16,769 nucleotides of DNA, taken from contig CAKPGD010000025.1 of NCBI GenBank assembly GCA_934154515.1, positions 1 through 16,769 of the forward strand, given 5' to 3'. Below are positions 1 to 8,200 of this stretch, one piece after another (position 1 is the stretch's first letter; each line of letters begins with the position of its first letter). Source of the stretch: an uncultured Clostridia bacterium. GTDB taxonomy: Bacteria > Bacillota > Clostridia > TANB77 > CAG-508. Both the position numbers and the translations under genes were made by a program. Below the pieces are notes generated by a model. The model ran no database searches and was not told where the DNA came from. It saw only the letters and a program-made list of their open reading frames with translations.

Positions 1-702
1 AGAATTCACTCATTTGAGAGCTTAGGAGCAGTCGACGGTCCTGGGGTTCGATTCGTAGTCTTTATGCAAGGTTGTAGTTTGCAGTGTAAGTATTGTCAAA
101 ACAGAGATACTTGGAATATTCATGGTGGCACTACTTATTCTGTGCAAGAAATCGTAGAAAAAATTTTAAGATATAAGAATTATATTATGCCTAATGGTGG
201 TGTTACTATAAGTGGAGGGGAACCTTTGCTTCAAGCTAAATTTTTAATTGAACTTTTTACTGAATTAAAAAAATATAATATTCATACTTGTATAGATACA
301 GCTGGAAGTGTGGTTTTAACAGATGAAATCAAAGAACTAATTGATTTAACAGATTTATTTTTGTTAGATATAAAATGTATAAATGATGAAAAAGCTATTA
401 ATTTGACTGGCGTTTCTAACAAAAAAGAATTAGAATTTGCTAGATACTTAAGTAGTATTAATAAGCCTATGTGGATTAGACAAGTCTTAGTTCCCGGTTA
501 TACTGATGACGAGCAAGATTTGATTAAATTAAGAGAATTCATTTCTACTTTAAAATCTGTAGAAAAAGTGGAAATTCTTCCATATCATGATTTAGGCAAA
601 TTTAAATGGGAACAATTAGGAGAAATTTACCCTTTAGAAAATGTTAGAACCGCAAACAATGCCGATGTAATAAGAGCAAAAAGAATTTTAGAAATAAATT
701 AA
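1..702 (+). CDS. pflA: Pyruvate formate-lyase activating enzyme (5' partial)
   Basis: Radical SAM activase that installs the glycyl radical on pyruvate formate-lyase in the cytoplasm, using a [4Fe-4S] cluster and SAM; part of anaerobic pyruvate fermentation. The open frame runs back to base 1: the residues before the first ATG (64) read RIHSFESLGAVDGPGVRF, the conserved PflA N-terminus, so 64 is not the start. By comparison with E. coli PflA (246 residues, recalled) about five residues are missing. The 233 visible residues carry the CxxxCxxC cluster motif (C25, C29, C32), the following NRDTW, and the SAM-contacting GGEP (72-75). Stop TAA at 700-702, directly before a terminator. The partner pflB would be expected to the left, outside the window. 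A different glycyl-radical activase is possible but less likely, because there is no extra ferredoxin-like cluster insert. Confidence 0.93.
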   Translation, partial: RIHSFESLGAVDGPGVRFVVFMQGCSLQCKYCQNRDTWNIHGGTTYSVQEIVEKILRYKNYIMPNGGVTISGGEPLLQAKFLIELFTELKKYNIHTCIDTAGSVVLTDEIKELIDLTDLFLLDIKCINDEKAINLTGVSNKKELEFARYLSSINKPMWIRQVLVPGYTDDEQDLIKLREFISTLKSVEKVEILPYHDLGKFKWEQLGEIYPLENVRTANNADVIRAKRILEIN

Positions 703-750
703 AAAAACAACATATCAATTGGAAGTATCCAATTGATATGTTGCTTTTTT
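701..750. terminator. Bidirectional intrinsic terminator
   Basis: Perfect 16-bp inverted repeat (708-723 and 728-743) with a four-base AGTA loop. It is flanked by seven A on the left (701-707) and six T on the right (745-750), so it makes a hairpin plus U-tract in both directions. It separates pflA (+) from the convergent gene on the minus strand, whose stop codon (749-751) lies in the T-tract. Confidence 0.9.
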
Positions 751-1189
751 AACTTGCACTTTGTTTCCATCTAGAACTTACAGCTATCGGAATAGTCTTT
801 CCACTTGGTACCCAGCCAAAACCCCAAACAGGTTTATAGAAGCATATATCATCAAAGAAGTACTCTTCTCTTGCAAATTTTACAAAGAGGTCTTCTATAA
901 CTTTGATGTTCTCTACTTCGTAACAGTTTGGAACTTCTACAAATATCTTGTAATTGCATATGTTGTTTTCCATAGGAAGAGCTGTTATCCCTCCTATTAC
1001 TCGCCCTCTTTTTAAGATAACAAAATACAATCTAGGATCATCATCAGCTTTTTCTTTAATTACTTGTTTGATTTCCTTGATTTGCATTTTTCTTTGTTGA
1101 GTATCATATGCAAACTGAGATACATATGCAGACACATCTGATACCTTCATACTCCGAATTACAAAATCTCCTTCTGTTATGCTGTACAT
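749..1189 (-). CDS. Small GNAT-like hypothetical protein
   Basis: A 146-residue soluble protein I cannot name. The start is opening FVIRSMKVSDVSAY, then a helix-rich segment, then paired strands around YFVILKRGRVIGGITALP. This resembles the first half of the GNAT acetyltransferase fold. The acetyl-CoA pyrophosphate loop (R/Q-x-x-G-x-G/A) is not visible, so acetyltransferase activity is doubtful. The C-terminus is aromatic and Gly/Pro-rich (VWGFGWVPSG). The ATG is preceded by GGAGG (1198-1202) at 8-nt spacing. Sampled rows of this gene are about 30-45% G+C, higher than the adjacent transporter, which may mean different constraint or origin. It has its own promoter inside the end of the upstream gene. 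Confidence 0.6.
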   Translation of the reverse strand: MYSITEGDFVIRSMKVSDVSAYVSQFAYDTQQRKMQIKEIKQVIKEKADDDPRLYFVILKRGRVIGGITALPMENNICNYKIFVEVPNCYEVENIKVIEDLFVKFAREEYFFDDICFYKPVWGFGWVPSGKTIPIAVSSRWKQSAS

Positions 1190-1235
1190 TTCTTGTTCCT
1201 CCGTCTTTTTGTTTTTATATAGTCTTATGTTAATA

Positions 1236-1264
1236 AGTATATCATATTTTGCTTATTTTGTCTA
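1236..1264 (-). promoter_or_regulatory. Sigma-A-type promoter for the GNAT-like gene
   Basis: On the minus strand: TAGACA (1259-1264), 17-bp spacer, TATACT (1236-1241), with TGA just before the -10 (extended -10). It overlaps the last codon of the upstream transporter gene, so the small gene can be transcribed independently. Confidence 0.65.
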
Positions 1265-2170
1265 TACTAGAGTGCATACAAAGTCTATTATTATTCCTGA
1301 AATCACTCCTATTGCATATAAAATTCCTAATATTTTTAAATTTTCTTTTATATTTTTGTTTACTCTAAATAGTATTAATATTCCTATACCCGAACCTACT
1401 AACAACCCTGATATAATTGAGCCCATACTAATTACTTTTTGTAAATAAAGCTGTGTTAATATTACTGAGCCCGCGCAATTTGGAATTAATCCTATTAACC
1501 CTGATATCATAGGTCCTATAACTGGCATATTTAATACTAAATTAGATAATTTTTCTTCTCCTATAAAATATATTACCGTATTTAATATAAATGTTATTAT
1601 TACTATAAAAGCAAATATACTTAATGTATGTTTTATTGAAGATTTTAAAATTCCTTCTTTTTCACAGTGGCAATGTTCATGTTCACAAACATGTCCAATT
1701 TCTTCTTTTATCTCTGTTTCTACATCATTTTTATTTTTTTCTACTTTTTCATTATTCTTATTTGATTTTCTATTTTTTATTGTTCTTTCTACAAAATCTA
1801 TTATAAAACCAGCTATTATTCCTATTAATAGTTTAATACCAAGTATTTGTAAGATTATGGCTATTGGTGTATTTTCAGAAATTAATATAGGAAGCATTTC
1901 ATCTGAGGTTGATAAGAATACAGCTATTAGTGTTCCTAAAGTTATTATCTTTCCTGTATATAAATTTGCTGCCGCTGCTGAAAATCCACATTGTGGAAAT
2001 ATTCCTAAGATTCCTCCCCATAATGGTCCTAGTTTTCCAGATTTTTTTATTATATTTTTAGTTTTTTTACCAGTTTTATGTTCTAAATATTCCATTATTA
2101 AATATGCAATAAATAGAAATGGCAATAGTTTTACACCATCTATTAGTGTATCTTTTATTACTTCTAACAT
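1262..2170 (-). CDS. ArsP_2-family metal exporter (putative manganese transporter)
   Basis: A 302-residue polytopic membrane protein of the putative heavy-metal exporter family (ArsP_2, often annotated as manganese transporter). Two related halves are visible: GIFPQCGFS (56-64) and GLIPNCAGS (227-235) each follow a membrane segment, an internal repeat carrying a Cys after Pro. The central hydrophilic loop (about 130-178) is Lys/Glu-rich and contains a His/Cys cluster at 160-169 (H160, C162, H164, H166, C167, H168, C169), suited to soft or transition metal binding. The ATG is preceded by GAGAGG. Substrate is inferred from the family only; arsenic or another divalent metal cannot be excluded. 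No metal riboswitch is seen: the likely leader is only about 75 nt. Confidence 0.78.
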   Translation of the reverse strand: MLEVIKDTLIDGVKLLPFLFIAYLIMEYLEHKTGKKTKNIIKKSGKLGPLWGGILGIFPQCGFSAAAANLYTGKIITLGTLIAVFLSTSDEMLPILISENTPIAIILQILGIKLLIGIIAGFIIDFVERTIKNRKSNKNNEKVEKNKNDVETEIKEEIGHVCEHEHCHCEKEGILKSSIKHTLSIFAFIVIITFILNTVIYFIGEEKLSNLVLNMPVIGPMISGLIGLIPNCAGSVILTQLYLQKVISMGSIISGLLVGSGIGILILFRVNKNIKENLKILGILYAIGVISGIIIDFVCTLV

Positions 2171-2249
2171 TTTCTTTCCTCTCTCTTATTTGCTATTTTA
2201 ATCTTTTTTTATATTTTAAACTGTTTTTCTATTTTTAAACATTGTTTCA

Positions 2250-2278
2250 ATTTTACTATATAAAACCTTCTTTTTCAA
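2250..2278 (-). promoter_or_regulatory. Promoter for the metal exporter
   Basis: On the minus strand: TTGAAA (2273-2278), 17-bp spacer, TAAAAT (2250-2255), about 80 bp upstream of the exporter ATG. Each hexamer is one base from consensus. The surrounding 2171-2372 stretch is very T-rich on the plus strand and holds nothing else I can identify. Confidence 0.55.
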
Positions 2279-2372
2279 GTATTTTTTATTTTCTATTTTT
2301 TTATTTCTATTTTTTTATTATTTTATTATTTTTTTAACTACTTTTAATCATACAACTTTCATTTAATATAAT

Positions 2373-2410
2373 AAAGTTCACATACCAACTTATGTTAGCA
2401 TATGAACCTT
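2373..2410 (-). terminator. Probable terminator of ssb
   Basis: Inverted repeat (2399-2410 with 2373-2384) that pairs over 12 positions in the minus-strand RNA when G-U pairs are allowed, 20 bp past the ssb stop. The loop is 14 nt and the tail is U-rich but interrupted, so efficiency is uncertain. Confidence 0.45.
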
Positions 2411-2430
2411 TTATAATCTATATTAAATTA

Positions 2431-3129
2431 CTATATAGCCTCTTTATCTTCTTCTAATGCTTCTTCTGTTTGTGTATTTCCAGCTTGATCTATAACTTCT
2501 AAACTTGCTATTGAAACTTCATAAGCTATTTTTACTTCAGATGTTCCATCTTCATATTTTTTCTCATATTGTCTTGATTGAACTCTTCCTACTACTCTTA
2601 CTTCTGTTCCTACTGGTACATTTTCACAGAATCTTGCTGTTCTTCCCCATGCTATACATGGAATATAATCTGATTTATTATATGCTCTGTTTACTGCAAG
2701 TAATAAATCTGCTATTTCTCTACCAAATGGTGTTTTTCTGTAAATAGGTTTCTTACAAATGTAACCTGTTAAAGTAACTTCATTTGATATATTTTCTTTA
2801 CTTGGTTTGAACTCTTCTTCTTGATTTTCTGCAAATTTTATTTCTTTTGCAAATACTGTAAGAATTAATCTGTTTCTTTCATTTTCATAACTATTATATG
2901 ATCTAAATTGTCCTTCTATAATTATGTTTTTTCCTATTTCAAGGCTTTCTGTTAGTAATAATCTTTCTGATATTGTAATTGGGATTATATCTGCATTTCC
3001 GCTTAAACGTGGTACGCTTAAATCAAATATATAAAATTTTTCCCCATAAATTTCGTGACTAAATCTTTTATCACTTGTTACTTTTCCAACTAATACTAGT
3101 TGATTGTTTTCTGAATAGTTTGTATCCAA
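2431..3129 (-). CDS. Single-stranded DNA-binding protein with two OB folds
   Basis: A 232-residue protein with two successive SSB-type OB folds: about 10-100 (LVLVGKVTSD ... IIIEGQFRSY) and about 116-213 (NEVTLTGYICKKP ... LLLAVNRAY ... CIAWGRTA ... VVGRVQSRQYE). The second is close to the canonical SSB pattern; the first is more diverged. It is expected to bind single-stranded DNA in replication or repair. A typical bacterial SSB has one OB fold per chain, so this is a domain duplication, of a type I recall in clostridial genomes. The tail is acidic but lacks the DDxPF-like tip used for partner binding, so it may not be the main replicative SSB. The start is TTG, set by AGGAGG at 8 nt; no ATG is available near the N-terminus. 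Stop is TAG. Confidence 0.85.
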   Translation of the reverse strand: MDTNYSENNQLVLVGKVTSDKRFSHEIYGEKFYIFDLSVPRLSGNADIIPITISERLLLTESLEIGKNIIIEGQFRSYNSYENERNRLILTVFAKEIKFAENQEEEFKPSKENISNEVTLTGYICKKPIYRKTPFGREIADLLLAVNRAYNKSDYIPCIAWGRTARFCENVPVGTEVRVVGRVQSRQYEKKYEDGTSEVKIAYEVSIASLEVIDQAGNTQTEEALEEDKEAI

Positions 3130-3137
3130 TTTAATTT

Positions 3138-3143
3138 CCTCCT
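3138..3143 (-). promoter_or_regulatory. RBS that fixes the TTG start of ssb
   Basis: AGGAGG on the minus strand, 8 nt before the TTG at 3129-3127. It is a full Shine-Dalgarno core and the main reason for accepting a TTG start. Confidence 0.8.
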
Positions 3144-3214
3144 CTTACTTTTGTTTCTCTTTGTTATTTTATTCATATTGTTCCTTTTTTAGAATTTTTT
3201 TCCTTACAAAATCT

Positions 3215-3243
3215 ATTATACTACTTTTTTTTATTTTTGTCTA
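3215..3243 (-). promoter_or_regulatory. Strong promoter for ssb
   Basis: On the minus strand: TAGACA (3238-3243), 17-bp A-rich spacer, consensus TATAAT (3215-3220), about 86 bp upstream of the ssb start. It lies just past the 3' end of the deacetylase gene, so ssb has its own transcript. Confidence 0.75.
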
Positions 3244-3262
3244 CATAAAAAGTTAAATTTAT

Positions 3263-4031
3263 TTATCTTTTTGTTCTTTGTACTCCATTAACATCTACAT
3301 AGGCGTTTTCTTTATATATTAACTCTGAAATTGTGACAACTTGGTAGCCTTTACTTTCTATTTTTGTAAGTAGCATATCCAAACTATCTGCTGTATGTTT
3401 TGTTCCATTATGACTTAATATTATACTTCCACAAGATAATTTATTTTCTAGACGTTTCCACATTTCTTCTCCGGTAAGACCTGAATAATCTAATGTATCT
3501 AGGTTCCATTGAATTGTTGTATGATTCATAGATTTTGCAGCATTTATTACTGTATCATTATATTCTCCATATGGACCTCTATAAAGTGTTGTTTTTTTAC
3601 CTGTTATTTTTTCTATTTTTTTACTACAATTTTCTATTTGTTCTCTATTTTTTTCCAAATTTAGTGTATTTACATGTGGGTGTGTGTCTGAATGATTTCC
3701 GTATTTCATGTCCTGCATCTGAAATCTTTTTTACTGCTTCTGGATATTTATTAACAAAATCTCCTACCATAAAAAATGTTATTTTAGTATTATGTTTCGA
3801 AAGAGTTTCTAATATGCTATCTATATCATTTGCTTCCCACGCACAATTCATTGTAAATGCTATTTTCTTTTCTTCTGTTGCTACATTATAAATTGGTATT
3901 TCTTTTGTTGCAGCTGATGTTTCTATTACATTTTTGTTTGTCATTGAAAATGCAATTCCAAATAATATTAAAACAGTGCTAAGTAAGATTGTATATGCAC
4001 TTATCTTTCCTTTATTAAAAACTATAAACAT
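3263..4031 (-). pseudogene. Polysaccharide deacetylase (NodB family), frameshifted
   Basis: A PdaA/PdaB-like deacetylase, predicted to act on cell-wall or spore-cortex glycan outside the membrane (residues 13-30 form a signal anchor). It is read as two overlapping pieces: 4031-3702 encodes residues 1-110 ending AGHEI; after one extra base (3701) the other frame resumes with GNHSDTHPH and continues to 3263. Removing that base gives a continuous 255-residue protein. Visible NodB motifs: zinc-binding HSDTH, RGPYG, NLDTLDY, and ILSHNG. Motif 1, usually TFDD, is TMNCAW here, so both expected Asp are absent; I recall similar clostridial variants but cannot verify it. ATG is preceded by AGGAGG. A true mutation, a sequencing error or, less likely, +1 frameshifting could explain the break. 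Confidence 0.8.
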
Positions 4032-4047
4032 AAAAAAACCTCCTAAT

Positions 4048-4072
4048 ATACGCTACTTTATTTTATGCGTAT
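4048..4072. repeat. Short inverted repeat in the deacetylase leader
   Basis: ATACGC (4048-4053) and GCGTAT (4067-4072), 13 bp apart, immediately upstream of the ribosome binding site of the deacetylase. It could be an operator or a small RNA hairpin. It is also among the few GC-containing patches in the leader. Confidence 0.35.
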
Positions 4073-4090
4073 TTTAGAAGATTAATTCAT

Positions 4091-4765
4091 TTAATTTACA
4101 ATTATTATATCATATCCTATAAATAGTCCACTTTCTAGAACACCATCTATTTGTGCTAGCTTTTCTTCTAAATCCACTTCTATTTTTTCAAACCAAGCAT
4201 ATAATAATATATTTCCATTATCTGTTATAAGAGGACCTTCCCCTACATTTGATTTTTTTACTTCTACATTTTTAGCTCCAAGTTCTACTACTTTTTCTAT
4301 TATTGTATCTATTTTTTCTTTATTACATTCTATTGGTACAGGATGTTTTTCTCCTAATCTTTTTACAAATTTAGATTTATCTACTAATATATAATTTTCG
4401 TTTGAGGCTTTTATATTTAATTTTTCTCTATATAATGCTGCACCCATCCCTTTTATTAACCAATTATGAGGATCTACTTCATCTGCACCATCAAAACACC
4501 AGTTAGGTTTTGCTTGTTCTAGACTTACTGTTTGTATTCCTAGTTCATTGCACAAGTTTTCTATTATTTTTGAAGTTGGAATTGCCTTTATATGTAATCC
4601 TTCTTCTTTTACTCTTTTTGCTATTTCTTTTGCCGCTATATATGAAGTACTTCCTGAACCGAATCCTATAACATCACCATCTTTTACCCTTTTTACCACT
4701 CTTGCTGCTACTCTTAGTTTTTCTTCTTTATTTTCTACATTGTTTTCCCAATCAAATTCTTGCAT
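4091..4765 (-). CDS. rpiA: Ribose-5-phosphate isomerase A
   Basis: Cytoplasmic enzyme interconverting ribose 5-phosphate and ribulose 5-phosphate in the non-oxidative pentose phosphate pathway. The 224-residue length is usual for the family. Motifs in order: phosphate-loop GSGST (36-40), catalytic DGADEVD (92-98), KGMGAALYREK (105-115, with the expected catalytic Glu at 114), and GPLITDNGN near the C-terminus. The ATG has an AAAGGAG site at good spacing. It stands alone on the minus strand, divergent from the SpoIIID-like gene. No damage is visible. Confidence 0.95.
   Translation of the reverse strand: MQEFDWENNVENKEEKLRVAARVVKRVKDGDVIGFGSGSTSYIAAKEIAKRVKEEGLHIKAIPTSKIIENLCNELGIQTVSLEQAKPNWCFDGADEVDPHNWLIKGMGAALYREKLNIKASNENYILVDKSKFVKRLGEKHPVPIECNKEKIDTIIEKVVELGAKNVEVKKSNVGEGPLITDNGNILLYAWFEKIEVDLEEKLAQIDGVLESGLFIGYDIIIVN
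4104..4112 (-). promoter_or_regulatory. Extended -10 promoter candidate for the deacetylase
   Basis: TGATATAAT on the minus strand, a perfect TGn-TATAAT extended -10, about 70 bp upstream of the deacetylase ATG and inside the last codons of rpiA. No good -35 is present, which extended -10 promoters tolerate. Confidence 0.45.
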
Positions 4766-4792
4766 CTTTCTTCTCCTTTGCCTTACTTTTTT

Positions 4793-4801
4793 ATTCTATC
4801 A
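4793..4801 (-). promoter_or_regulatory. Extended -10 promoter candidate for rpiA
   Basis: TGA-TAGAAT on the minus strand (-10 at 4793-4798), about 28 bp before the rpiA ATG. The -35 region is weak, so this is a candidate only. Confidence 0.35.
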
Positions 4802-4850
4802 CAAGACTTTTAGAAAATAAAGACTTACGTAAAATATTTTGTTTTTATAT

Positions 4851-4879
4851 TTGCATTTATGTAAAAGTTGTGTTACAAT
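4851..4879 (+). promoter_or_regulatory. Promoter for the SpoIIID-like gene
   Basis: TTGCAT (4851-4856), 17-bp spacer, TACAAT (4874-4879) with TGT immediately before the -10. It lies 30 bp upstream of the ATG. The intergenic region shared with rpiA (4766-4909) also holds the palindrome TTACGTAA at 4825-4832. Confidence 0.5.
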
Positions 4880-4896
4880 ATATTTATAAAATACAT

Positions 4897-4902
4897 AGGA
4901 GG
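4897..4902 (+). promoter_or_regulatory. RBS that fixes the start at 4910
   Basis: AGGAGG, 7 nt before ATG 4910-4912. It rules out the longer reading from a TTG at 4868, which has no ribosome binding site and overlaps the promoter. Confidence 0.8.
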
Positions 4903-4909
4903 CTTTTTT

Positions 4910-5194
4910 ATGAGTAAGGTTTTACGTTTAGGACGGGCTATTGACATAGCAGATTTTATTTTGGAGGGAGATGGACATTCAACCACAGAAGCTGCAGATG
5001 AGTTTGGACTTTCAAAGACATCTATTGAACGAGAGCTTAGATATCTTGGTCAATGTGCTTTTTATCCGGTAAAAACAGATCCACAAATTCCACAACTCCA
5101 AAGAAAATTTTTAAATACCAAAAAAACCTTGAAAAAAGTAGCTATTAGAAACTATTCATTAACTCGTAATCAGCAAAGAGCAGCTTCAAATTGA
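4910..5194 (+). CDS. SpoIIID-like sporulation transcriptional regulator
   Basis: A 94-residue basic DNA-binding protein. Residues about 21-44 form a helix-turn-helix (STTEAADEFGLSKTSIERE) that lines up with the HTH of B. subtilis SpoIIID (VIAKEFGVSKSTVHKDL, recalled). The C-terminal basic segment (FLNTKKTLKKVAIRN) sits where SpoIIID has its second DNA-contacting helix, and the length matches (93 in B. subtilis). SpoIIID is a mother-cell regulator active after sigma-E. Similarity is moderate, so this may be a paralogue or a diverged relative rather than the orthologue. It is the only plus-strand gene between 749 and the right edge. Its TGA stop lies within the terminator stem that follows. Confidence 0.6.
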   Translation: MSKVLRLGRAIDIADFILEGDGHSTTEAADEFGLSKTSIERELRYLGQCAFYPVKTDPQIPQLQRKFLNTKKTLKKVAIRNYSLTRNQQRAASN

Positions 5195-5210
5195 AGCTGT
5201 TCTTTATTAT
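5179..5210 (+). terminator. Terminator overlapping the SpoIIID-like stop codon
   Basis: CAGCTTCA (5181-5188) pairs perfectly with TGAAGCTG (5192-5199) around a 3-nt loop, followed by TTCTTTATTAT. The stop codon TGA is part of the right arm. The U-tract is weaker on the other strand, but the hairpin may also stop transcripts coming from the permease. Confidence 0.6.
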
Positions 5211-5276
5211 ATTTATTCTATACTTTTTTAATTTTCTTATTACTATTATTCTATTTTTTTATTTTTCCTATCATTT

Positions 5277-8200
5277 TTACTCTATACTTTTCAAACTTTC
5301 TATCATGTCTATTTTCTTTAAAGCAAAATATGTTACTACGTTTACTATTAAAGTAAATAATACTGTAAGAAGTACTGAATACACATAGCTTATAAAATGA
5401 ATATCTTTTGTAAACCTTAAAATATTTATTTCACATGTTCCCATTATAAAATAATTTAAGCAATAACCACCTATTAATCCTAGTATAATTCCTATTATTG
5501 TTAATATAATTGTTTCTCTTGCCACATATTTATATACTTCGTTATCGTAAAATCCTAGTACTTTTATTGTTGCTAGTTCTCGAATTCTTTCGCTTATATT
5601 TACATTTGCTAAATTATACAATACCACAAATGCCAGAATCCCGGCTGACACAATTAATATTACTACAACATAATTTAGGCAACTCATCATATCGTCTATC
5701 ATGCTTATCATTGAAGATATTTGTGTTACTGAATTTACTTCATTTCTTTCTAGTAGTTCTTTTGAAAGATTCTTTTGTTCTTCTTCGTTTGCATTACTTT
5801 GCAAATATATTAAATTTGTTTCATATTTTTCATATATTTTTTCGTATAATTCTTTTGACATATATACATAATGATATACATAGTTTTCTACTACATCTGC
5901 TATTTCAAGCTGTATTTCTTTGTTATTAGTATCCCTAAAAGTTACTGTATCTCCTTTTTTCAAATTTAAAAGTTGTGCTACTTTATCTGTTATAGCTATT
6001 TTTTCTTTTGAAATCTCTATTTCTTCTTTTGTTTTTATATCTTTTATTTTTATAATATCTTTTATTTTTTCGTCTTTTGGAACTATTACTTGTACATTTT
6101 CTTCATTTTTTCCATTTACCAGAGTTGCTGTTGTAGCATATGCTTCTAATACATTATTAATTTTTTCTTTTTCTTATAAGTAGCTTACAAAGTTATTTAA
6201 TTCTTCCTCTTTTAAATCACTTTTTAAGCTAATTTGGATATCATAGTTGAATATTTTTTCAAATTGATTTGGCATTATTGCTGTTACTGAGTCTTTAACT
6301 CCAAAGCCTGTTAATATTAAAGCTGTTGAACCTGCTATACCTATAATTGTCATTAGAACTCTCTTTTTATATCTGAAAATATTACGAATTGTTACTTTTT
6401 GTGAGAAGTTTAGTTTGTTCCAAATAAATGGTATTTTTTCTAATAGTATTCTTTTTCCTGGCTTTGGAGCTTTTGGTCTCATAAGTTCTGCTGGAGTACT
6501 TCTTAATGAACTTACTGTTGTTAAGAATGTAGCTCCTACTATGCAAATAAACGCAAGCCCAAGCCCTAATATTGCATAATACCAGTTAAAGCTAATTACT
6601 ATATTTGGCATTGTGTACATCATACTATACATCATCCAGACTATATCTGGTAATAATTTAAAGCCTATACACATTCCTATAATTCCGCCTACTAAACATG
6701 CTAGACTTGAATAAATTAAGTATTTACTTGCTATTTGTATTTTATTATATCCTAAGGCTTTTAGTGTTCCTATTTGAACTCTTTGTTCTTCTACCATTCT
6801 TGTCATAGATGTTAATGAAATTAAAGTTGCTATTACGAAAAATACTATTGGAAATACTTTTCCTAAGTTTTCCATGCTTTGTGCATCTTGTATTAGACTG
6901 TTATAACCTATATTTGACTCTCTATCTAATACATACCATTTAGCCTTTTCTATTTTTGATATTTCGTCTCTTACATTTATAAGTTCGGCTTCTGCTTCTG
7001 CTGTTTTTGTATTATATTCTTTTTTGGCATCTTCTAATTTGCTTTCAGATTCTGCTAATGTTTTGTTATTATCATTTATTTCTTTTTGAGCTTTTTCAAA
7101 TTTACTTGCTGTTTCATTTTTTGTTTGTACAAGTTGCTTTTCTTGCTCTTCTATTTCATTTTTATAATCTACAAGTTCTTGTTTTCCTAGTTTTATACTA
7201 TTTTCAATTGTGATTATTGTGCCTTCTATTGTTTCTATATTAGTTTGTATTTCTGACCTTTGAGTTTCTAAGGTTTTTAAATTATTTTCTAATTGTTCTT
7301 TATTTTTTTCTAATATTGTTTTCTCTGCTTGTGTTAAATTTTCATCTTCTAGTTTCTTTAATATTTCATTATATTGTGCTTGTAAATTAGAAATTGTTGA
7401 TGTTAATGTATTAAGTCCAGCTTGTAATTGTTCTTTATTTTGACTTAATTCTTGTATTTTGTTGTTTGCTTGTTTTTCCTTTTCTGTAAATTCATTTTCG
7501 TTTTGTTCTATCGTTTCTTTAGCATTTTTTATTTTTTCTTCATATTTTTCAAACTCTTCTTCTGATTGTTTCTTACTTTTATTTAGAGTTTCAGTAGCTG
7601 TTTTTATTTTATCTTTTCCTTCTTGTAATTCTTTTTCTGCATTTTCTATTTTTTCTTGTGCATTTTGTCTTTCGTCATTTAGTTTTTGTTCTGCTTCTTC
7701 TAATTTTTCATTTGCCTCATCTATTATTTCATTGTATCTTACTTGCTCTCTTTCTTCTTTTATTTCTTCTATTTTGTTAGTTACTATTTGCACATATTCT
7801 TTATATTCATCTGAATTAGTATGCATTGTTTCTGTGTTTTTTAGTGTTACATATATTTCAGTATATATTTTTGAATCAAAGCTTTCTTTTGGCATAAATA
7901 TGTTATATTCTACTTTTCCTGCCCCTAATTTTGAAGAATCTCTTTCTCTTGTTATATAAAGTGGACTGCTTACAGTTCCTACAATAGTTACTTCTTCTTC
8001 ATTAATTATATTATCCTCATCACTTGTTTCTATTTTTAATGTATCTCCTATTTTTTTGCCTTTAAATGTACAAAATGATTTTTCTACTAGACATTCATTA
8101 TTTTTTTCTGGAATTCTTCCTTCTACAAGTGTAACTTCATTTACTGTATCTAGTGAAATTACTTTAGCTACAACCTCTGAATCTTCGAAATTTAGTAATA

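Noticed and set aside
1179..2201. Plus-strand open frames across the metal exporter
   Set aside because: Antisense shadows of an AT-rich membrane-protein gene; no start signals or recognisable domains.
2171..2250. Manganese (yybP-ykoY) riboswitch before the metal exporter
   Set aside because: The leader downstream of the likely promoter is only about 75 nt, AT-rich, and shows no paired conserved loops.
4868..4909. N-terminal extension of the SpoIIID-like protein from a TTG at 4868
   Set aside because: It overlaps the promoter -10 and has no ribosome binding site; ATG 4910 has AGGAGG at 7 nt.
7459..7959. Plus-strand Ser/Phe-rich open frame
   Set aside because: It is the antisense shadow of the Glu/Lys-rich coiled coil of the permease, with no ribosome binding site or domain.
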